A stretch of 64,000 nucleotides of DNA from Chamaecyparis obtusa (taxonomy: Eukaryota; Streptophyta; Pinopsida; Cupressales; Cupressaceae). This document shows positions 1-12,480 of the stretch, piece after piece. Positions within the stretch are counted from its first letter, which is position 1; each line of letters starts with the position of its first letter. The translations under genes and the position numbers were made by a program. The notes under the pieces are model-generated. The model did no database searches and was not told the origin of the DNA. It was given only the letters and a program-made list of their open reading frames with translations. The stretch is taken from positions 272,001 through 336,000 of the forward strand of contig BSBK01005144.1 of the NCBI GenBank assembly GCA_027943335.1, read 5' to 3'.

Positions 1-1500
1 CACTTCAACTACATTCTTTGACTACATGTGTTCCCACAAAGATCACACATTAGTCAAAGAGGGACAAATGTATGCACCCTAAAATGGTCACCTAGACTAT
101 GGGCCCCCATTCTTCAATTTATCAAATGATGGAATCTATTTATCAATTTCCTGAATCAATGCCTTGGAATATTTTTCAATTCAAATCAATTTCCTTGATC
201 AAATCATGTAATTAATTCAATTATTTCAATATTTTCTTTGGTTTGATCATTTATCGTAAGTCTCATTTAATTAAAAGAACATGCTCCCTTTTAAATAAAT
301 AAAAAATATTTTAATTAAATAATGGAAATCATTTTGCTAAAAATAATAAAATAAAAATAAAAATAATAAGAAAAAGTGCACTTTCCAATGAGATAGAATC
401 TAATTTTGACTTTTTAAAAAAGGTTTTTGCCTCTTTATCTCAACCACTCATTATTTTGCCTCTTAATCACGCCTATTGATTTTGCCTCTTGAGAATCTTG
501 AGCACATGGATCAACCAAGATTTAATCTCCACCATTGCTCATTTCTTTTTGCCTCTTAATCTTGACCTTCCATTCATTTCTAAATCTTTTATAAGGAATC
601 CTCTCCTTCTCATTTTAGAGATCCAAGATTTTATGTATTGTTATATTGTAGGTTTGGAGAGCAATTTTGGAGAAGAGTTTGAGCACTTGAGCTTGAACAT
701 TGCAACTTCTCTTTTCTTGACTTCTCTCATGCCTCCATGGAAATTCATTTAGATTACTCTTGCACTTGCATGTTAGATTAGATTCATATTTCATTTCATA
801 TAATAATCTTGTATGCATATTTCCTTTCTTAGATTAGTTTGCTTTCATGCATTTTTATCATATAGAATAGCTTTCATTTTAATTTTCATGCATACTTGAT
901 GATCATGGAGACTAGAACTCTTGTTTTTCCTCTTTGTATCTCTCATTTTATGGTGTACTTGCATGGGCACAAACTAGGTCTAAATTGAGGGCCTCCATTA
1001 TAAACCCTTGCACTCCATGAATAGAGAGCTATGAGTTGCCACTTGAGACCTCAGTCTTGAGAAATATTGGATATAATGACTCATAAAAGTGTTTCAATAT
1101 TTTAGCATGCATCAACCACCTAAGAAGCATCTTACTAAAATCTTCATTGATAACCTGCATCCTAAACTATCACATTTCATGAGGATGAACTACATCCAAA
1201 ACTACCAAGACATCAAAGGAAAATAGATAGACATCGAAAGAGGTCTCTTAGGTGAAGGCACCATTAGGCAATAAAATGATGACTCACATAGAAAACCTAG
1301 TAATGATAAAACTCACTACTGGAATAAACACAAAAATGTTGTCACTGATGGAGCCATAGACACTAAGCATGTTCAAATTGTTGTGGTCAATCCTACACCT
1401 ACTCCTGCATATCAACAATAACCCCAAATCAATCAGTAGCCTATGAAACACTATCAACAACAAGTGAACCAAGAAAACCAAGAAAACCATGCCAATGCCA
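1..1500 (+). other. Non-coding region upstream of the gypsy gag, possible LTR or leader
   Basis: No coding sequence is recognisable in this AT-rich stretch. Its place directly upstream of gag suggests LTR and leader sequence. A segment near 655-690 (gagcaattttggagaaga) resembles one near 6070-6095, so related LTR-like sequence may recur further right. No matching LTR or tRNA primer site was found, so this is weak inference. Confidence 0.3.
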
Positions 1501-1504
1501 TATT

Positions 1505-1770
1505 AGCAACCCCAAATCAAAATAGGCCTCGAGTCTAGACTAATTAGTGACGTACCTTCACACCTCTTGGTGAACCACTAGACATAATATTCCATTGAAT
1601 GGCTAAAGCCAATCTCATCACCTATCCTCCAACTCAACAGTTCAATGATGCAACTCCCAAGCCAATGTGGTACAAAGATCATGTGTACTATGATTATCAT
1701 CATGTTAAAGGACACACTACCCTCAGGTGTATGAAACTAAAGTACTATATCCAAGATCTCATTGACTGAA
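1505..1770 (+). pseudogene. gypsy gag remnant with zinc-knuckle-like motif
   Basis: Translation of the plus strand gives a block similar to the conserved gag block of plant gypsy elements (FTPLGEPLD, then KANLITYPP). It is followed by YDYHHVKGHTTLRC and a basic LKYYIQDLID tail. That pattern corresponds to the plant gypsy CxYH..GH...C zinc motif, with the first Cys replaced by Tyr. Gag would package element RNA in virus-like particles; this copy has in-frame stops at both ends and is not functional. The match was made by eye from family knowledge. Confidence 0.75.
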
Positions 1771-2087
1771 AAGAGATCCAAGTGGAGACACCAGCCCAAC
1801 CTTCACCTAATGCCAATCTGTAGATCTATCATAATGTGTTCCCTCAACACAACACTGGGAAGAACCAAGTCAATACCAATCTTCCACCCTAGAATCAAGG
1901 CAAAGGAAAAAAGGGAGACCATGCTAACCAAAAAGACTATACTACTACCCATATCAACTATGAAAAATTTGTCAGATGCATAACCCAAGTTGAGCCTATA
2001 GTCAATGTCATTGATGTCAAGAGAGAAGATAGCCAGTGTGTTGTTACCACATAAAGAGGTCTAATATCTTTTGCTGGTCCTAATCCA

Positions 2088-2815
2088 ATGCTTGTGCACA
2101 ATGCACAGTATAACCTTCTAGAACATCTTGGGAATACACTTTCCCAAATATCCATCCTCAACCTTCTATGCACTTCACCTATCCATCAAGAGATCCTCAA
2201 TCGAGCCCTCCAAGAAGGACATGTCCCCACAAACATAAATACCATCCAGTTTGAGAACCTTGTGGGACACTTGTCAACATCTTGTGCTCTTTGCTTCAAA
2301 CCATATAATATACCATCTGTTGAGCCTAACCATAATATCCCTCTCCATATTGTCATCATGGTTAGAGACTTCATCATAAAAAGGGTCATGATAGATAATG
2401 GCTCAGCCCTAAACTTGTGTACTTTGAAACTCATTTAGCAAGTGGGATTCATAGATGTTGACATATCACATGATGTTATCACCATCAATGCCTATGATAA
2501 ATTGGAGTGTACCTCAGAAGGTACTATTATATTGCCAATCAAGTTGGGCCTAGCAATTCAAGACACCATCTTCCATGTTGTTGATGTATACCTACCATAT
2601 AAAATTCTCCTTGGCTGACCATGGATTCATTTCATCAAAGTCGTACCATCTACTTATCATCAGTACCTAAAATTTCTGCATTAAGGCACTAAGATCACCA
2701 TCCATGCATATCCCCAACCCTTCACATACTTTCATGTGTTGGAAGCTTTGTTCCCCCATTACACCCATTGTCCTAGAATCAAAATTGGCACTTCTATTGC
2801 CATCTCATTCTGATC
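2088..2815 (+). pseudogene. gypsy aspartic protease remnant
   Basis: The open stretch 2088-2438 encodes a linker with QYNLLEHLGNT and TSPIHQEILNRAL, and then the protease active-site block VMIDNGSALNLC. DNGS replaces the usual DSG or DTG, as is typical of this plant gypsy group. After a stop at 2436 the same frame continues through a beta-rich segment to YKILLG*PWIHFI near 2600-2630, where the Arg of the usual LLGRPWIH has become a stop. The protease would mature Gag-Pol. Several stops make it inactive. Confidence 0.8.
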
Positions 2816-2979
2816 CCATAGTGATTCAGAATCAATCTTAGCCTCCACCCTCTCTTCCATTAAGATCAACAACTAGGGTTTTTATGAGTACAACCTAAGT
2901 GATACATTTGTAGTAGGGGTCCTACCACTTGATCCACATACACAAGGGCACCCAAGCCACCAAAGCAAGCCCACACAAG

Positions 2980-3490
2980 CTGATCATGAAATCAAGCAAT
3001 TGGGGGCATTAACTTATGTCTCCCATGGAAACATAAACAATCTAGAGATGGACCTTGACATCAACATGTGGCTATACAAAGATCCACCACCTCCTAACAT
3101 TGATCTCCTTAGTTACATCAAGGATAAATATCACTTATCGTACAAGTATGCCACCGAGAAATAGAAATATCAAGGAGGTGGTCTAGGACCACAAGAAAGT
3201 AGAAGAAAAGATCTAATCAAAGCCTCACAAAATCCTAAACATCAAGGCCTTGGCTTTAATACCCCTCGCCTGTGCATAGAAGAACCTGATACCACAACCG
3301 GGGGCACTAATTTTCCCAATACCACTCTCTTGAATATCCAAGACGACCTTGTAGAAATTGAAGACATCCTTGAAGAGGAAGAAAAGAAATCCTATGATGA
3401 CATCTTCAATGATGATACCCTCCTAAGTAATTTTATCCTCCATCAACTCATCGTTAACGTCATTGAAGTTCCCCTCATCCATCCAAACTC
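2980..3490 (+). pseudogene. gypsy PR-RT linker with Gly-rich patch
   Basis: The frame starting near 2998 encodes an acidic linker that includes GGGLGPQESRRKDLI and HQGLGFNTP, resembling the G-patch-like segment often found between protease and RT in plant gypsy elements. A run of Glu and Asp follows (3340-3420). It ends at a stop near 3493. Nothing catalytic is expected here. The assignment rests on position between the protease and RT start and on the two GLG motifs. Confidence 0.55.
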
Positions 3491-3778
3491 ATAGACTGGG
3501 ATTAACCAAGCATAATGCATATCGATGAGCTCAACAACACAAATGCACTCCTAAGATTCATGGGAGCATCAGACTAACACTATGATCAAGAAAGAGAATC
3601 AACTCATGTTTGCAAGCTCGACCCTAAAGGATATTACAGGGAAGAGGCAAGCTTTAGCTACAAAATTGACAAAGAAAAAGAAAAGAATGAGTCCTTAAGT
3701 GAAAACCCCTCTGGGGCACATTCTGACTCTAAAAAAGAAAAAATAAAGGGCGTATCTTCTGGTGAAAACCTTTTTGAG

Positions 3779-4054
3779 ATGCTAGAAGATGAAGACTTTC
3801 CTCTTCCTCCCTTCCAGGATTACAGACCCGAGCGGTCATCAATCATCATTGAGGAAACAAATCCAGTCAACTTGGGGACTGAAGAATATCCAAGGATAAC
3901 CCACATCACAAAATCCCTTATTGAAGTAGAAGAAATGGCTTTCACAATGCTCCTCCAAGAAGCTACCATCAATTTTGCATGGTCATATGCACACATGCCT
4001 GGGCTTGATCTAAATCTTTTTGTCCATCATCTAGAAGTGGATCCCACACTATAA
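3779..4054 (+). pseudogene. gypsy reverse transcriptase, N-terminal fragment
   Basis: The 91-codon open frame ends with FAWSYAHMPGLDLNLFVHHL, which corresponds to the conserved start of the plant gypsy RT (FAWSYADMPGLDP..VVH.L). Before it is an acidic region with LPPFQDY and NLGTEEYP. The frame stops at 4052-4054, and none of the RT finger or palm motifs (including YxDD) follow. This is therefore the element's 3' break point within the window. Confidence 0.8.
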
Positions 4055-4236
4055 CATTTGGGGTCAAATCTTGATGCTAATTTGTGACAACACTAGCATT
4101 TTTGTGTGTGTGTTTTTTGCAAGTTCCCCCAATGGTGTCATAATAGCGATGGTGATGTCGTAATTTTGGCACTCGCATGATTATAAACAAAAAAAAGAAA
4201 AATAAAGTCTCATTCATAATTTTTGTGATCGAGCTA

Positions 4237-4315
4237 CATGTGTGAAGAGGGCATTGGACTTTTGCATGCACAAAGAGGGCACCATGTGTGAAGAGGGCAT
4301 TGGACTTTTGCATGC
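4237..4315 (+). repeat. 33-bp tandem duplication
   Basis: A 33-bp segment beginning catgtgtgaagagggcattg at 4237 is repeated without change at 4283, an offset of 46 bp. The 13 bp between the copies differ. The identity suggests a recent local duplication. Confidence 0.8.
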
Positions 4316-4461
4316 GTGAACTGGGCCCTAACTCTACATAGATTAGAGGTAGGCATTCAAGTTTCACTCCTCATCTTCTCTACATTCTTTGATGTTTATG
4401 TGTATTTGTTGTAGATTCAAATGGTATTGTATTTCAATGGTTTTATGCCATGTCTTATTTA

Positions 4462-4738
4462 TGACCTGTGAGCTTTGAAGCTAGGGCATCCATTTATTAC
4501 TTATTTTCTCACTGCTAGGGGCCCGTGAGTTTTGATATAGGCATACATGATGTAGATTTGGTCACTATTTTTCCTTCTCCATGTATAGCCCATGAGTTAT
4601 GGACTAGGGCATCATGTTGGATATGTTTACTCACATGTTGTGTTGACTGCTTCAACACCATGCTATACTTGTGTTCACTATTACACCCAGCTTCTTGAAT
4701 GATTACAAAGCTCATGAATGAACTAGGGCATCATTTGA
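4462..4738 (+). repeat. Degenerate short repeat with CTAGGGCATC core
   Basis: A motif of the form tgagctttg..gctagggcatc occurs near 4468, 4524, 4590 and 4709, with spacings of about 59, 66 and 121 bp. This suggests an old tandem repeat of about 60 bp in which one copy is unrecognisable. The call is by eye. Confidence 0.45.
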
Positions 4739-7069
4739 TGTGTGTTTAATTGGATTTTACACAAAACACCCCCATTTCAATCTTGCATACATCCAAACAA
4801 TTTTCAAAAAACTTATGGACAACAAACCCTCATTTTCACATGAATTTACAAGAAAGTAATGAAACCATCATCAAATTTTCTCAAACAAGTTGCAAAAGGA
4901 AAAATCAAATCTATAATTGCTATTTCAACCATTCTCAACACACTAAATCAAATTCCATTCAAAATAAAGAAGGAAATTATATTAATATAATGGAAGCTCC
5001 CTCAAATAGAATAGCTTGATCAACAAATATTGATGAGATTTCAGAGGAAGAGAACAAGCAATGTAGTACCTCGCCCCTAGTATGATTCTATAAATGTTAT
5101 GATTACTTTAGGATGATAGATTTTATGTTAGGAAATTATTAATGTGTATGGTTTTACTGACCCAATACTTGCATGTGTAAGGATGATGTGTTTGTTTTAT
5201 TTTTCTGTTTGACGTTCCTGATGTGGTTGAGGGACGAAGTCGTAGTTACTTGCTTACGAGATCCACATGACTGGACTATCCCCACCATTGTCTGTTATAT
5301 ATTTATATATGTATGTACATGTGGGTTTTTTTATGCAGGTTTGTAGGTACCAGACATCGACTTCCCTGAATTGTCAAGATTAGTGTGCCCTATTGCAATA
5401 TCTCAAATGGTAAGAGAGGGGAGATAACGCAGGTCCAAAACCCTAACCTAAGCCCATTTGTCCTAGGATTGGACAAGTATTAGTTTGACTACCTTACTTG
5501 AATTCGTCTAGGTAACAGGAATTTGTGGACCCCTTTCTGGTGTTGTTTGGTTTTACTTTGTTTGATTTTACCTTGTTTGGTTTCAGTTGATTTATTGCTT
5601 ATGTGGGTGATTTTCTGTGATTTATTGATTAATGATTATAGTTGAAATTTAATATTAAATCAGGTTCCTATGTTTATTTGAGAAAACTTAATTAAAAGTC
5701 AAATATTTGATTATTGGGATTTAATTGGTAATGAGATTTAATTATGCTTGTGTACTTTATTAAAAAAATTAAATATTTGATTTCATGGTTTTAGGATGCA
5801 TTAAATATTTAATCTATTTAACACATTTTTAAATTATAACATGTGCATTATTGAAATTGAATTGCTTTCAAAAGTTAACAACCTGTTTCAAAAAGTCAAG
5901 TTGAGTTGTGCATATAAAGTTATTTTAAATTATTTAATTGGGATTTTCTTTCAATTTCTAATTTGGAGTTGATGTGGGAGTTAGCAGTTGACTTATCTTT
6001 AGGGTTGCATGAAATAGGGAATGGAATCTCTATTAGGGGAATTGCATTCATTTTAGAATTAGACAGGTTTTGGAGCAATTTTGGAGAGAGAGAGCTTGGA
6101 TTTGGCATCTTGAGAATTTTGGAGAATTTGGATTGTGTGATTCTTGCTTGTGCATCTAGATCGTGTGCCTATTTTCTACATAGTTTCAGATCTATGGGTT
6201 GGATTGATTTTGGAAGAAATTCCACCTTCAAATCTTCAAAGGGTTTTTCATTTCAGTCTCTAGCTTTGGAACTGAGGTAGGCATCGAATTTTGCTCGTTA
6301 GTTCTTTTTTAACTTTTATTCGACTTTCTCTGTTTGTGTAAATTTCTATGCATCTCATTAGGTAGATCTGTGTTTTTCTTGAATCTAGGTATCTAGAAAA
6401 CCCTACTTTAGTTAATTTTTTATTTTTGCTAAATTATAGCACAATAATGTTATGCTGGCAAAATTTCATTGTTAGATTCTTCATAAATCTCCTAGAAATT
6501 GAAAAATCAACCCTAGACTATAGTTGGACTATAATGCTAGGTTTAATAAATTTACCTTTGAGAGAAAATCAATTTTGGTTAAAAGATCCAATTCTGGTAA
6601 AAAAATAATACATTATGTTTAAAAAATACAGTCAATAAATCTTTCTTCAAAAAGAACAAGAAAAGAATCTATTCCCTGGTATGGAAAACTAGGGCTTTTG
6701 GTGTATGGTTTCATATTATATTTACATATAACTTAAAAAAAAATTACTATTGTTTCCTCTTTTTTCAGAATTATATTCTTTAAAAAAATATATATATTTA
6801 AGCATATATATACTATGTTTGTTTTTTTAGAAAAAAAATATAAAATTGATTTTAAAGCATGTTTTAAAAAATAATTTGTTTTAAAATAAATTTTATTAAA
6901 AAAAAAAAGAATTTAAAAAAAAAATTGTAAAGGGGAGGGCACAGGACTATACCTCCCCTGGCAGTCCTTACCTTGCCGACGATACCCATTGGTACCACGC
7001 AATAGGGTAGGACTGTCGTCGGTACCCTTATGTACCGTGCGCAGGAGGTGAGTGGGAAGTGGGGCCCAG

Positions 7070-7098
7070 CCCCCCCCCCCCCCCAAAAAAAAAAAAAA
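7070..7098 (+). repeat. Poly-C run joined to poly-A run
   Basis: A run of about 14 C is followed directly by about 14 A. It lies just after a short GC-rich island (6930-7070) in a very AT-rich setting. Run lengths may be affected by sequencing error. Confidence 0.8.
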
Positions 7099-9034
7099 GC
7101 AACTTTTTCATATTTAATTTTATTTAAATTTTTTAATTTATAATTAGATTAATTTTAAATTTCATTTTATATATTAATTTAGTTTAATTTTAATTTGTTA
7201 ATGAGTTAAATTAATTTTAATTTATTAATTAGTTTAATTAATTTTATTTTATTTATTTTTAATTAATTTGTTTATAAGTTTAGTTTATTATTTAAAATGT
7301 TTTTTTTAAATGATATGAAATTTTTATATGAGATTTGTTTGCTTGAGATGATAGATTACTTAATATAATCTATTTATGGGATTTTTATCAATGTTTAATT
7401 TTGATGTAAACATATTGGATATACTTAAATTGATTATGCTTGTATTTTCACATAGAAAAATTACTAATGATCAGAGTGTAATTATATTTATTTGATTTTT
7501 ATCTTGGTGGGATGAGTTTACTTAATCAGTTTAATAATCTCTATATAAGAAATTATGCTTAAGTTGTGTATATTAAAATTATCATTAGTTTTTCTTTGTC
7601 CTACATTAGGATAGACGTATCTCATGTACATTGATTTTTGAATGATCGGTTATTGGAGATTGATGTGCATTTATTGAAATTGGGCATTTTATTCTATTGA
7701 ATTCCTAGAACGTATATAGGGAATATTCTTTCATTGAGGCTTTGTTGCAACATTATGTTAGCAGTTTTATGTAATTCTATACTTAGATTCATTTATGTTC
7801 AATATGGATCTTTAAATGCTTATGGATTAGATATCAGCTTCCCTTAATGCAAATGTGTATTCTTCGTTCCTGGAGTGTCTTCTTTTTCTTAATGTGTTTT
7901 GGTCACCATATAACCTAGGGGGAGAAACAAAGGCTGGGGTATGTGTCAGATGGTTATGTTTTCAGTTATGTTTTGATGTGTGTGTGAGATTTGATTATAC
8001 CCTGACTTGACCCTATGGGCTCATGATGCTTTGTATTCTATTTATGGTATCATTGTAATCATTTCTAGTTCTTGTATGTGAAATTGGATTTGGGATTACC
8101 TAGTTGTAAGTATTGGTAATCAAGTGATAACTTAATATAACATTGAGAGATATTAAAATGAACCTAATAAGATATGTTTCCTCACCCTGGCTTAGTGCTA
8201 GTACATACTAAGGTGGGAATGGAGAAGATGACTAGCCGCCTTTAAAGGCATGAGTTGCAATAGTTGATGGCTTCGTCTGTACGAGAGGTCATCGACATCG
8301 TGTAAGGTCACTTGGCTGTTGGGATCCAAATAGATTACCAGGACAAAATTCAAGGGTTAGACGTACACGATGACACCTTCCTATCCATAGTCTAGTTATC
8401 CTGCATGTGTTAGTTGCCTCTAGATTAGTAAATCTTACCTTCCTATCTTTGTTCACCTTGAGTTAGAGAGCTTTCAGGATTCTTTCCTTAGCTTGATCTT
8501 TTTGATGTTTTTTATCTGAGTGGGATCTATTGTTATCTCCTTAGCACGGTGGGAGTGGACCATTTAGGTTCACAAGGTTGGGTGGTAGTGATTCTTTTAC
8601 CATTTGAGATTCTGACGTTCATGTACCGGTGCTGGATGATCCTTGTAGCAGTTGTTCCTTCATGATCTTCATTGATTGAGTTGTGTTCTTTCTCTTCTTC
8701 TTGTGATCATGTATCTTTGTATTATTTATTTAGAGATATCACGTTCTTCTTCTTTTTTGTTATTGTATTACATACCCTATGACATGTGCAATGGATGTAG
8801 ATTTATGGATACCTTATGGTACCAGATTTATTTTTGTTATCTTCTATGTGATGTTGCTTTTATCTTTCATTTTTTTATTAGAGTTTTGTAGTTGTACCTA
8901 ATTTATTTTAATTAATTAATGTTAATGTAATCTTCGTCGAGGAACCCTTGAGAGTTGTAACCTATGTTGGTTGTTTGTATTAATGTGAGTAAATGGTAAT
9001 TGCTTCCACATTGATGTTTATCTTGTATGTTAAC

Positions 9035-9292
9035 TTAAAAAAAAAAATTATTCCACAAACTTGGATGCATGTTTAGGTTAAGTTCTTCTGGGTTCCCTGG
9101 CAGGGCATTACAAGCAACCTTAGCTCCTTTTAGGATATTTTTGGTAGAGCATATTTTAAAAATTTCTTCCCATAACATCAACCCTCTCCCATGAGAGAAG
9201 AAACCTCTAAAGATCACATTAACCAAAAGCAAGCAATTAGGAGTAGTAACACAAGTTGATATTAAATTTAAGGAATATGCCTTTAAATCCAA
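9035..9292 (-). pseudogene. LINE reverse transcriptase fragment
   Basis: The segment ISTCVTTPNCLLLVN..FRGFFSHGRGL matches the part of plant LINE RT just before the GLRQGDPLSP motif. After GRGL the reading diverges (MLWEEIF), so the motif itself is lost. The fragment ends near an A-run at 9038-9048 on the plus strand. Confidence 0.65.
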
Positions 9293-10163
9293 ATTTTTGA
9301 AGGATTTCCATTAAAAATGCCACAAGACCCTATAATAATATTTTGAAATGTTGAGTTTTAAGACCACTCACGATTCCTACTAAAATCCATGAAGTGAATT
9401 TTCATGAGTAGTTAAAGATGAATCCATGATATGCCTACCTTTCAGAAAGCCATTTTTATTACTACTTATCATATTACTAAGTGGAGAGGATCTTATAGAC
9501 TATGTTGCATAATCATTTCCCTTTTTAGGAGTTAAGGATATGAAGCTAGAGTTGATTTGACTCAAGAGCCCCCCAACCTAGAAAAATATATAGTAAAATT
9601 TAATTTATCCATCGAGACTTATTCCCAAAAGATTGAAAGAAGGCAGGGAGTAACCATGAGGGCTGCAACATTTTTTATTTAATTAATAGAGAGTGGTTTA
9701 ATAATTTTTGTAAGATCTTGATGAGTTACTACTTTAGGTATTATGTTTAGAAACTCCTCCATTTTTGTATTATCATGAGTATCATCCCCCTGAAAATTAG
9801 AAAAGAAGCAAATCAATTCCTTCACTATTTACAAATCCACTTTTAAAATATTTTCATCTTCTTTTATAAGTTTTCTTATTTTCTTTCTACTTCTATGCTT
9901 CATAGTGAATTGGTAGATTTTTTTTGCATTTTTATCACCCTCAACAAGCCATTGGATCTTAGTTTTCTATTTCTAAAAAGCTTCCTTCTCTTTTGTTAAC
10001 TATGACCACTAGGCTTGAAGCTCTCTTCCTTTTATTTAGATTTCAATATCTTTCCCTCCACTTTCCATCTGATCTTGAATCTATTTTAATCCAAGTAATA
10101 GAGCCTTTTTTTTAATGCAAATAATTTCCAAAGGATTATTTTGTTCCAACCTATGACCTTATC

Positions 10164-10367
10164 TCAACTCTTATAAAATTCTGATATTACAATACATGGG
10201 AGAGCCTTTGCAAGAGTTTTCCACCAATATTCAAAATGTTTTTTGAAGTCTAAATGGGAGTTCCATATGATTTCATACCTAAAATGGAATAGGCCTTTAT
10301 TAACATTATCTTCCCAATTGAGGATAAGGGCATTGTGATTAGAACTAGTTATAGGAAGAAAATTCAA
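10164..10367 (-). pseudogene. LINE endonuclease C-terminal part
   Basis: The translation contains LPITSSNHNALILNW, corresponding to the conserved SDH.PI.L.W block that ends the LINE endonuclease domain, with the catalytic Asp changed to Asn (SNHN). It is followed by GLFHFRYEIIWNSH, as in FRFE..WL.H of plant LINEs. It lies in order 3' of the first endonuclease fragment on the same strand. Confidence 0.75.
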
Positions 10368-10421
10368 GGTAAGATTGACTAGGATATTCTAGTTATATGA
10401 AATGAAGAAATGATCTTGAGT

Positions 10422-10706
10422 TTAATTTACATTAGATGAGCACCTTGTCCTCCATTGTAACCATAAGATTCCTTTAAATCTAATAGGATTCCAAAGGGTC
10501 ACAATGCCACCAAAAACACCTTCAACATCACTAACCAAATAATTAACATTAGGCCAAATATGTTTAACAATTTTATCAAAAGTAACCTCCATCTCATTTT
10601 TTTGAATTAGTAGAACGTCCACCTTTGAATCCATAAGATAATTTTTAAACAGGTGTTGTTTAAAAGAGCTATTAAGTCTACTTAAATTCCAAGAGATAAT
10701 CTTCAT
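10422..10706 (-). pseudogene. LINE endonuclease N-terminus (APE-type)
   Basis: The translation begins MKIISWNLSRLNSS and continues with KVDVLLIQKNEM and VFGGIVTLWNP. These match the APE-like endonuclease of plant L1-type LINEs (KIISWN.RGLN, D..LIQETK, GGI...W). The Glu of the usual QETK motif is replaced in the aligned position (QKNE). The domain nicks target DNA to prime reverse transcription; this copy ends at a stop. Confidence 0.8.
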
Positions 10707-11040
10707 GAAAAATTATAAGCAATTAGTACCACATTGACATTGATAGAGGAGCAAGTTCCCCACCAATTTAATTCCCTTTATTTCTTGCCCCAAATAAATT
10801 ATCAAGGGTTCTTTGTTTTCCAATGGTGACATCTCTTGCACTATCTCTAGCTTAAGTGTCACTAGGAGATGGTATTCCCTATTTACTTTCTACTCTTACA
10901 TCTACTTTCCTTTTCTTCCTTTTCTTATTGCAAACATGAGTCTACTCCTCCTTAGATGCATCATCCTCAATCTTTTTGTTGGGGGTTTGGGAAAAAATAT
11001 GGTCAAATCCTAACAAAGCCATTGACTCTTTCATTTATTT

Positions 11041-12475
11041 GCTTTCTTTCTCAAGAGTAAATCTAGTATTTTACCTTAACTGTATTTTAGATATTATAAA
11101 ATTACGCATCATATTCAAACTTGTATATATTATTTAAGCCCATTTAAATTTGAGTTTAGACCCTAATAAGAATTGTGTTATAAATTTTCCCATTCAAATT
11201 ACATGCTTTGTAGGTTTACAACTTTTGTTATTACTAGGTTGTTAACTTCCATCAATACAGGTCAAAGACATTTCCTTTATCTCAAAAATAGTCTAATTAT
11301 GCTTCTTAGTATGACCAAACTTAGAAACATATAAAAAAGAGAAGGTGATTTATCTTTTAAGTTTTTCTTGGTAAAGGGTTAGGTCACATCAACTAGACCA
11401 CACTACATGACATAAAGTAGCCCAAGATGACACCATATAATGAAGCTTTCTCCATGAAAATTGCACATTGTGGCCTATTCTAGGGTGAGACTACACCACA
11501 CTACTAATCCTAAGAGTACATCATATGATAAAACTTATTTCATATTACAAAAACCTTTACATAGAACTATTAAAACTTTCTAATTGCAAATCCACATTTC
11601 AATCCAAAATTTAGACCTCTTATTGCAACACTTCAACCAATCAATAACAAGGTCAAGCCTTTAACATGAAAAACTAGATACATAGCTAAACCTTTCTTAA
11701 CTTAATCTAAGTACACAACTAATTTTAAAAATATAGCGATCTATTAAACTTTGTGATTTAATTACACCTAGATTAATGAAAGATAATAGGAAGAAGCACA
11801 CATTTTTCACATATATGTACTCAAAATATAATGTAAATTGCATTACATTGTGATAAAAAAAAAATTCTCTACTAAGATATGTCACTTAATTTAGAAATTT
11901 CTTGGAAATAAAAAACTTATACTATATACATGAAAACAATAACCTTATATTAAAATGAAACAACATGAAGTTTTTTAGATGACTACTTCCAACTTAGCAA
12001 TTTTTCATCTTGTTTAGCACTAGTGTCATTCTTTAAAATGCATAATAGTCTCTATTTTTATGCTGGTTGCATTTGCAACATCTCAAAGCTGATTTTTCTC
12101 CTAGTTTAGCTCCTACCAAGGTTCAATTTATTTCACATTTCCACCCACTTGCACATTTAAAGTCATTCATAATCTAGTTATGCTTCATAAATGAATAATT
12201 AAAGGAATCAACAACACTTAAAAGAACATAGACAATACAGAAAGCATAGTACACATGTGAAGAGACTCCATTAAGGTGTTTCTTTATGTTACATATACTA
12301 AAGTAATACTCACACTATATGCATTTTTCAAGAAATTCTAATATTCATTTCTTTCAAATCTTTATGGGGCTTGATTGTTAATGAGGCATTTCTGATTTTC
12401 AAAGAGCTCAGAGAAGTCTTCCAAGGTTCTTATGACACTATATCCTATTTAAGCTAGCAATTTTTTGTTGTAAGT
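11041..12475. other. AT-rich DNA with no recognisable gene
   Basis: No domain, RNA gene or repeat pair was recognised on either strand. The stretch forms the left flank of the outer copia element and would have been continuous with the sequence after 54677 before that insertion. Confidence 0.5.
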
Positions 12476-12480
12476 GTAGG

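Larger units (their letters stand above)
1..4055 (+). mobile_element. Ty3/gypsy LTR retrotransposon fragment, gag to start of RT
   Basis: The stretch reads as a decayed plant Ty3/gypsy element on the plus strand. The order is gag (about 1505-1770), aspartic protease (about 2090-2815), a linker (about 2980-3490) and the first residues of the reverse transcriptase (3779-4051). Stops and frameshifts interrupt every domain. The order and short motifs match the plant gypsy group whose gag carries a YHR..GH-type zinc motif and whose protease ends in an LLGRPWIH-type block. RT catalytic motifs, RNase H and integrase are missing after 4055, so the element is broken there. No LTR pair or primer site could be identified in the window. 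Confidence 0.85.
4056..9030. other. AT-rich non-coding DNA, unclassified, possibly old LTR sequence
   Basis: No protein family could be recognised on either strand. A 105-codon open frame at 5963-6280 has low-complexity composition and no motif. The part around 6070-6095 resembles the gypsy leader near 655. The region 7910-8680 is less AT-rich and reads like an LTR or other repeat, but no terminal repeats or duplications were found to prove it. Small repeats within the stretch are listed separately. Confidence 0.4.
9035..11040 (-). mobile_element. LINE (L1-type non-LTR retrotransposon) remnant
   Basis: Reading the minus strand from right to left gives an ORF2-like order: endonuclease (10706-10422), end of the endonuclease domain (10367-10164), a basic linker with KNSKFF-type decay (about 10100-9560), then a short RT segment (9292-9035). 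A possible ORF1 tail rich in Lys and Arg lies near 10830-11030. Multiple frameshifts and stops separate the pieces. No RT catalytic YADD, 3' poly-A or target duplication could be found, so both ends are truncated or decayed. Confidence 0.75.

Noticed and set aside
4077..4715. Minus-strand open frames at 4077-4367 and 4515-4715
   Set aside because: They overlap local repeats, have no domain, and one includes the tandem 33-bp duplication.
5963..6280. 105-codon open frame on the plus strand
   Set aside because: It has low-complexity composition and no recognisable motif, and lies in sequence similar to an LTR leader.
5060..9030. A complete solo LTR
   Set aside because: Parts look LTR-like, but I found no matching TG...CA termini or flanking duplication.
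9030..9052. A-run near 9038 as the poly-A tail of the LINE
   Set aside because: The LINE lies on the minus strand, so its tail would be a T-run on the plus strand at this side.
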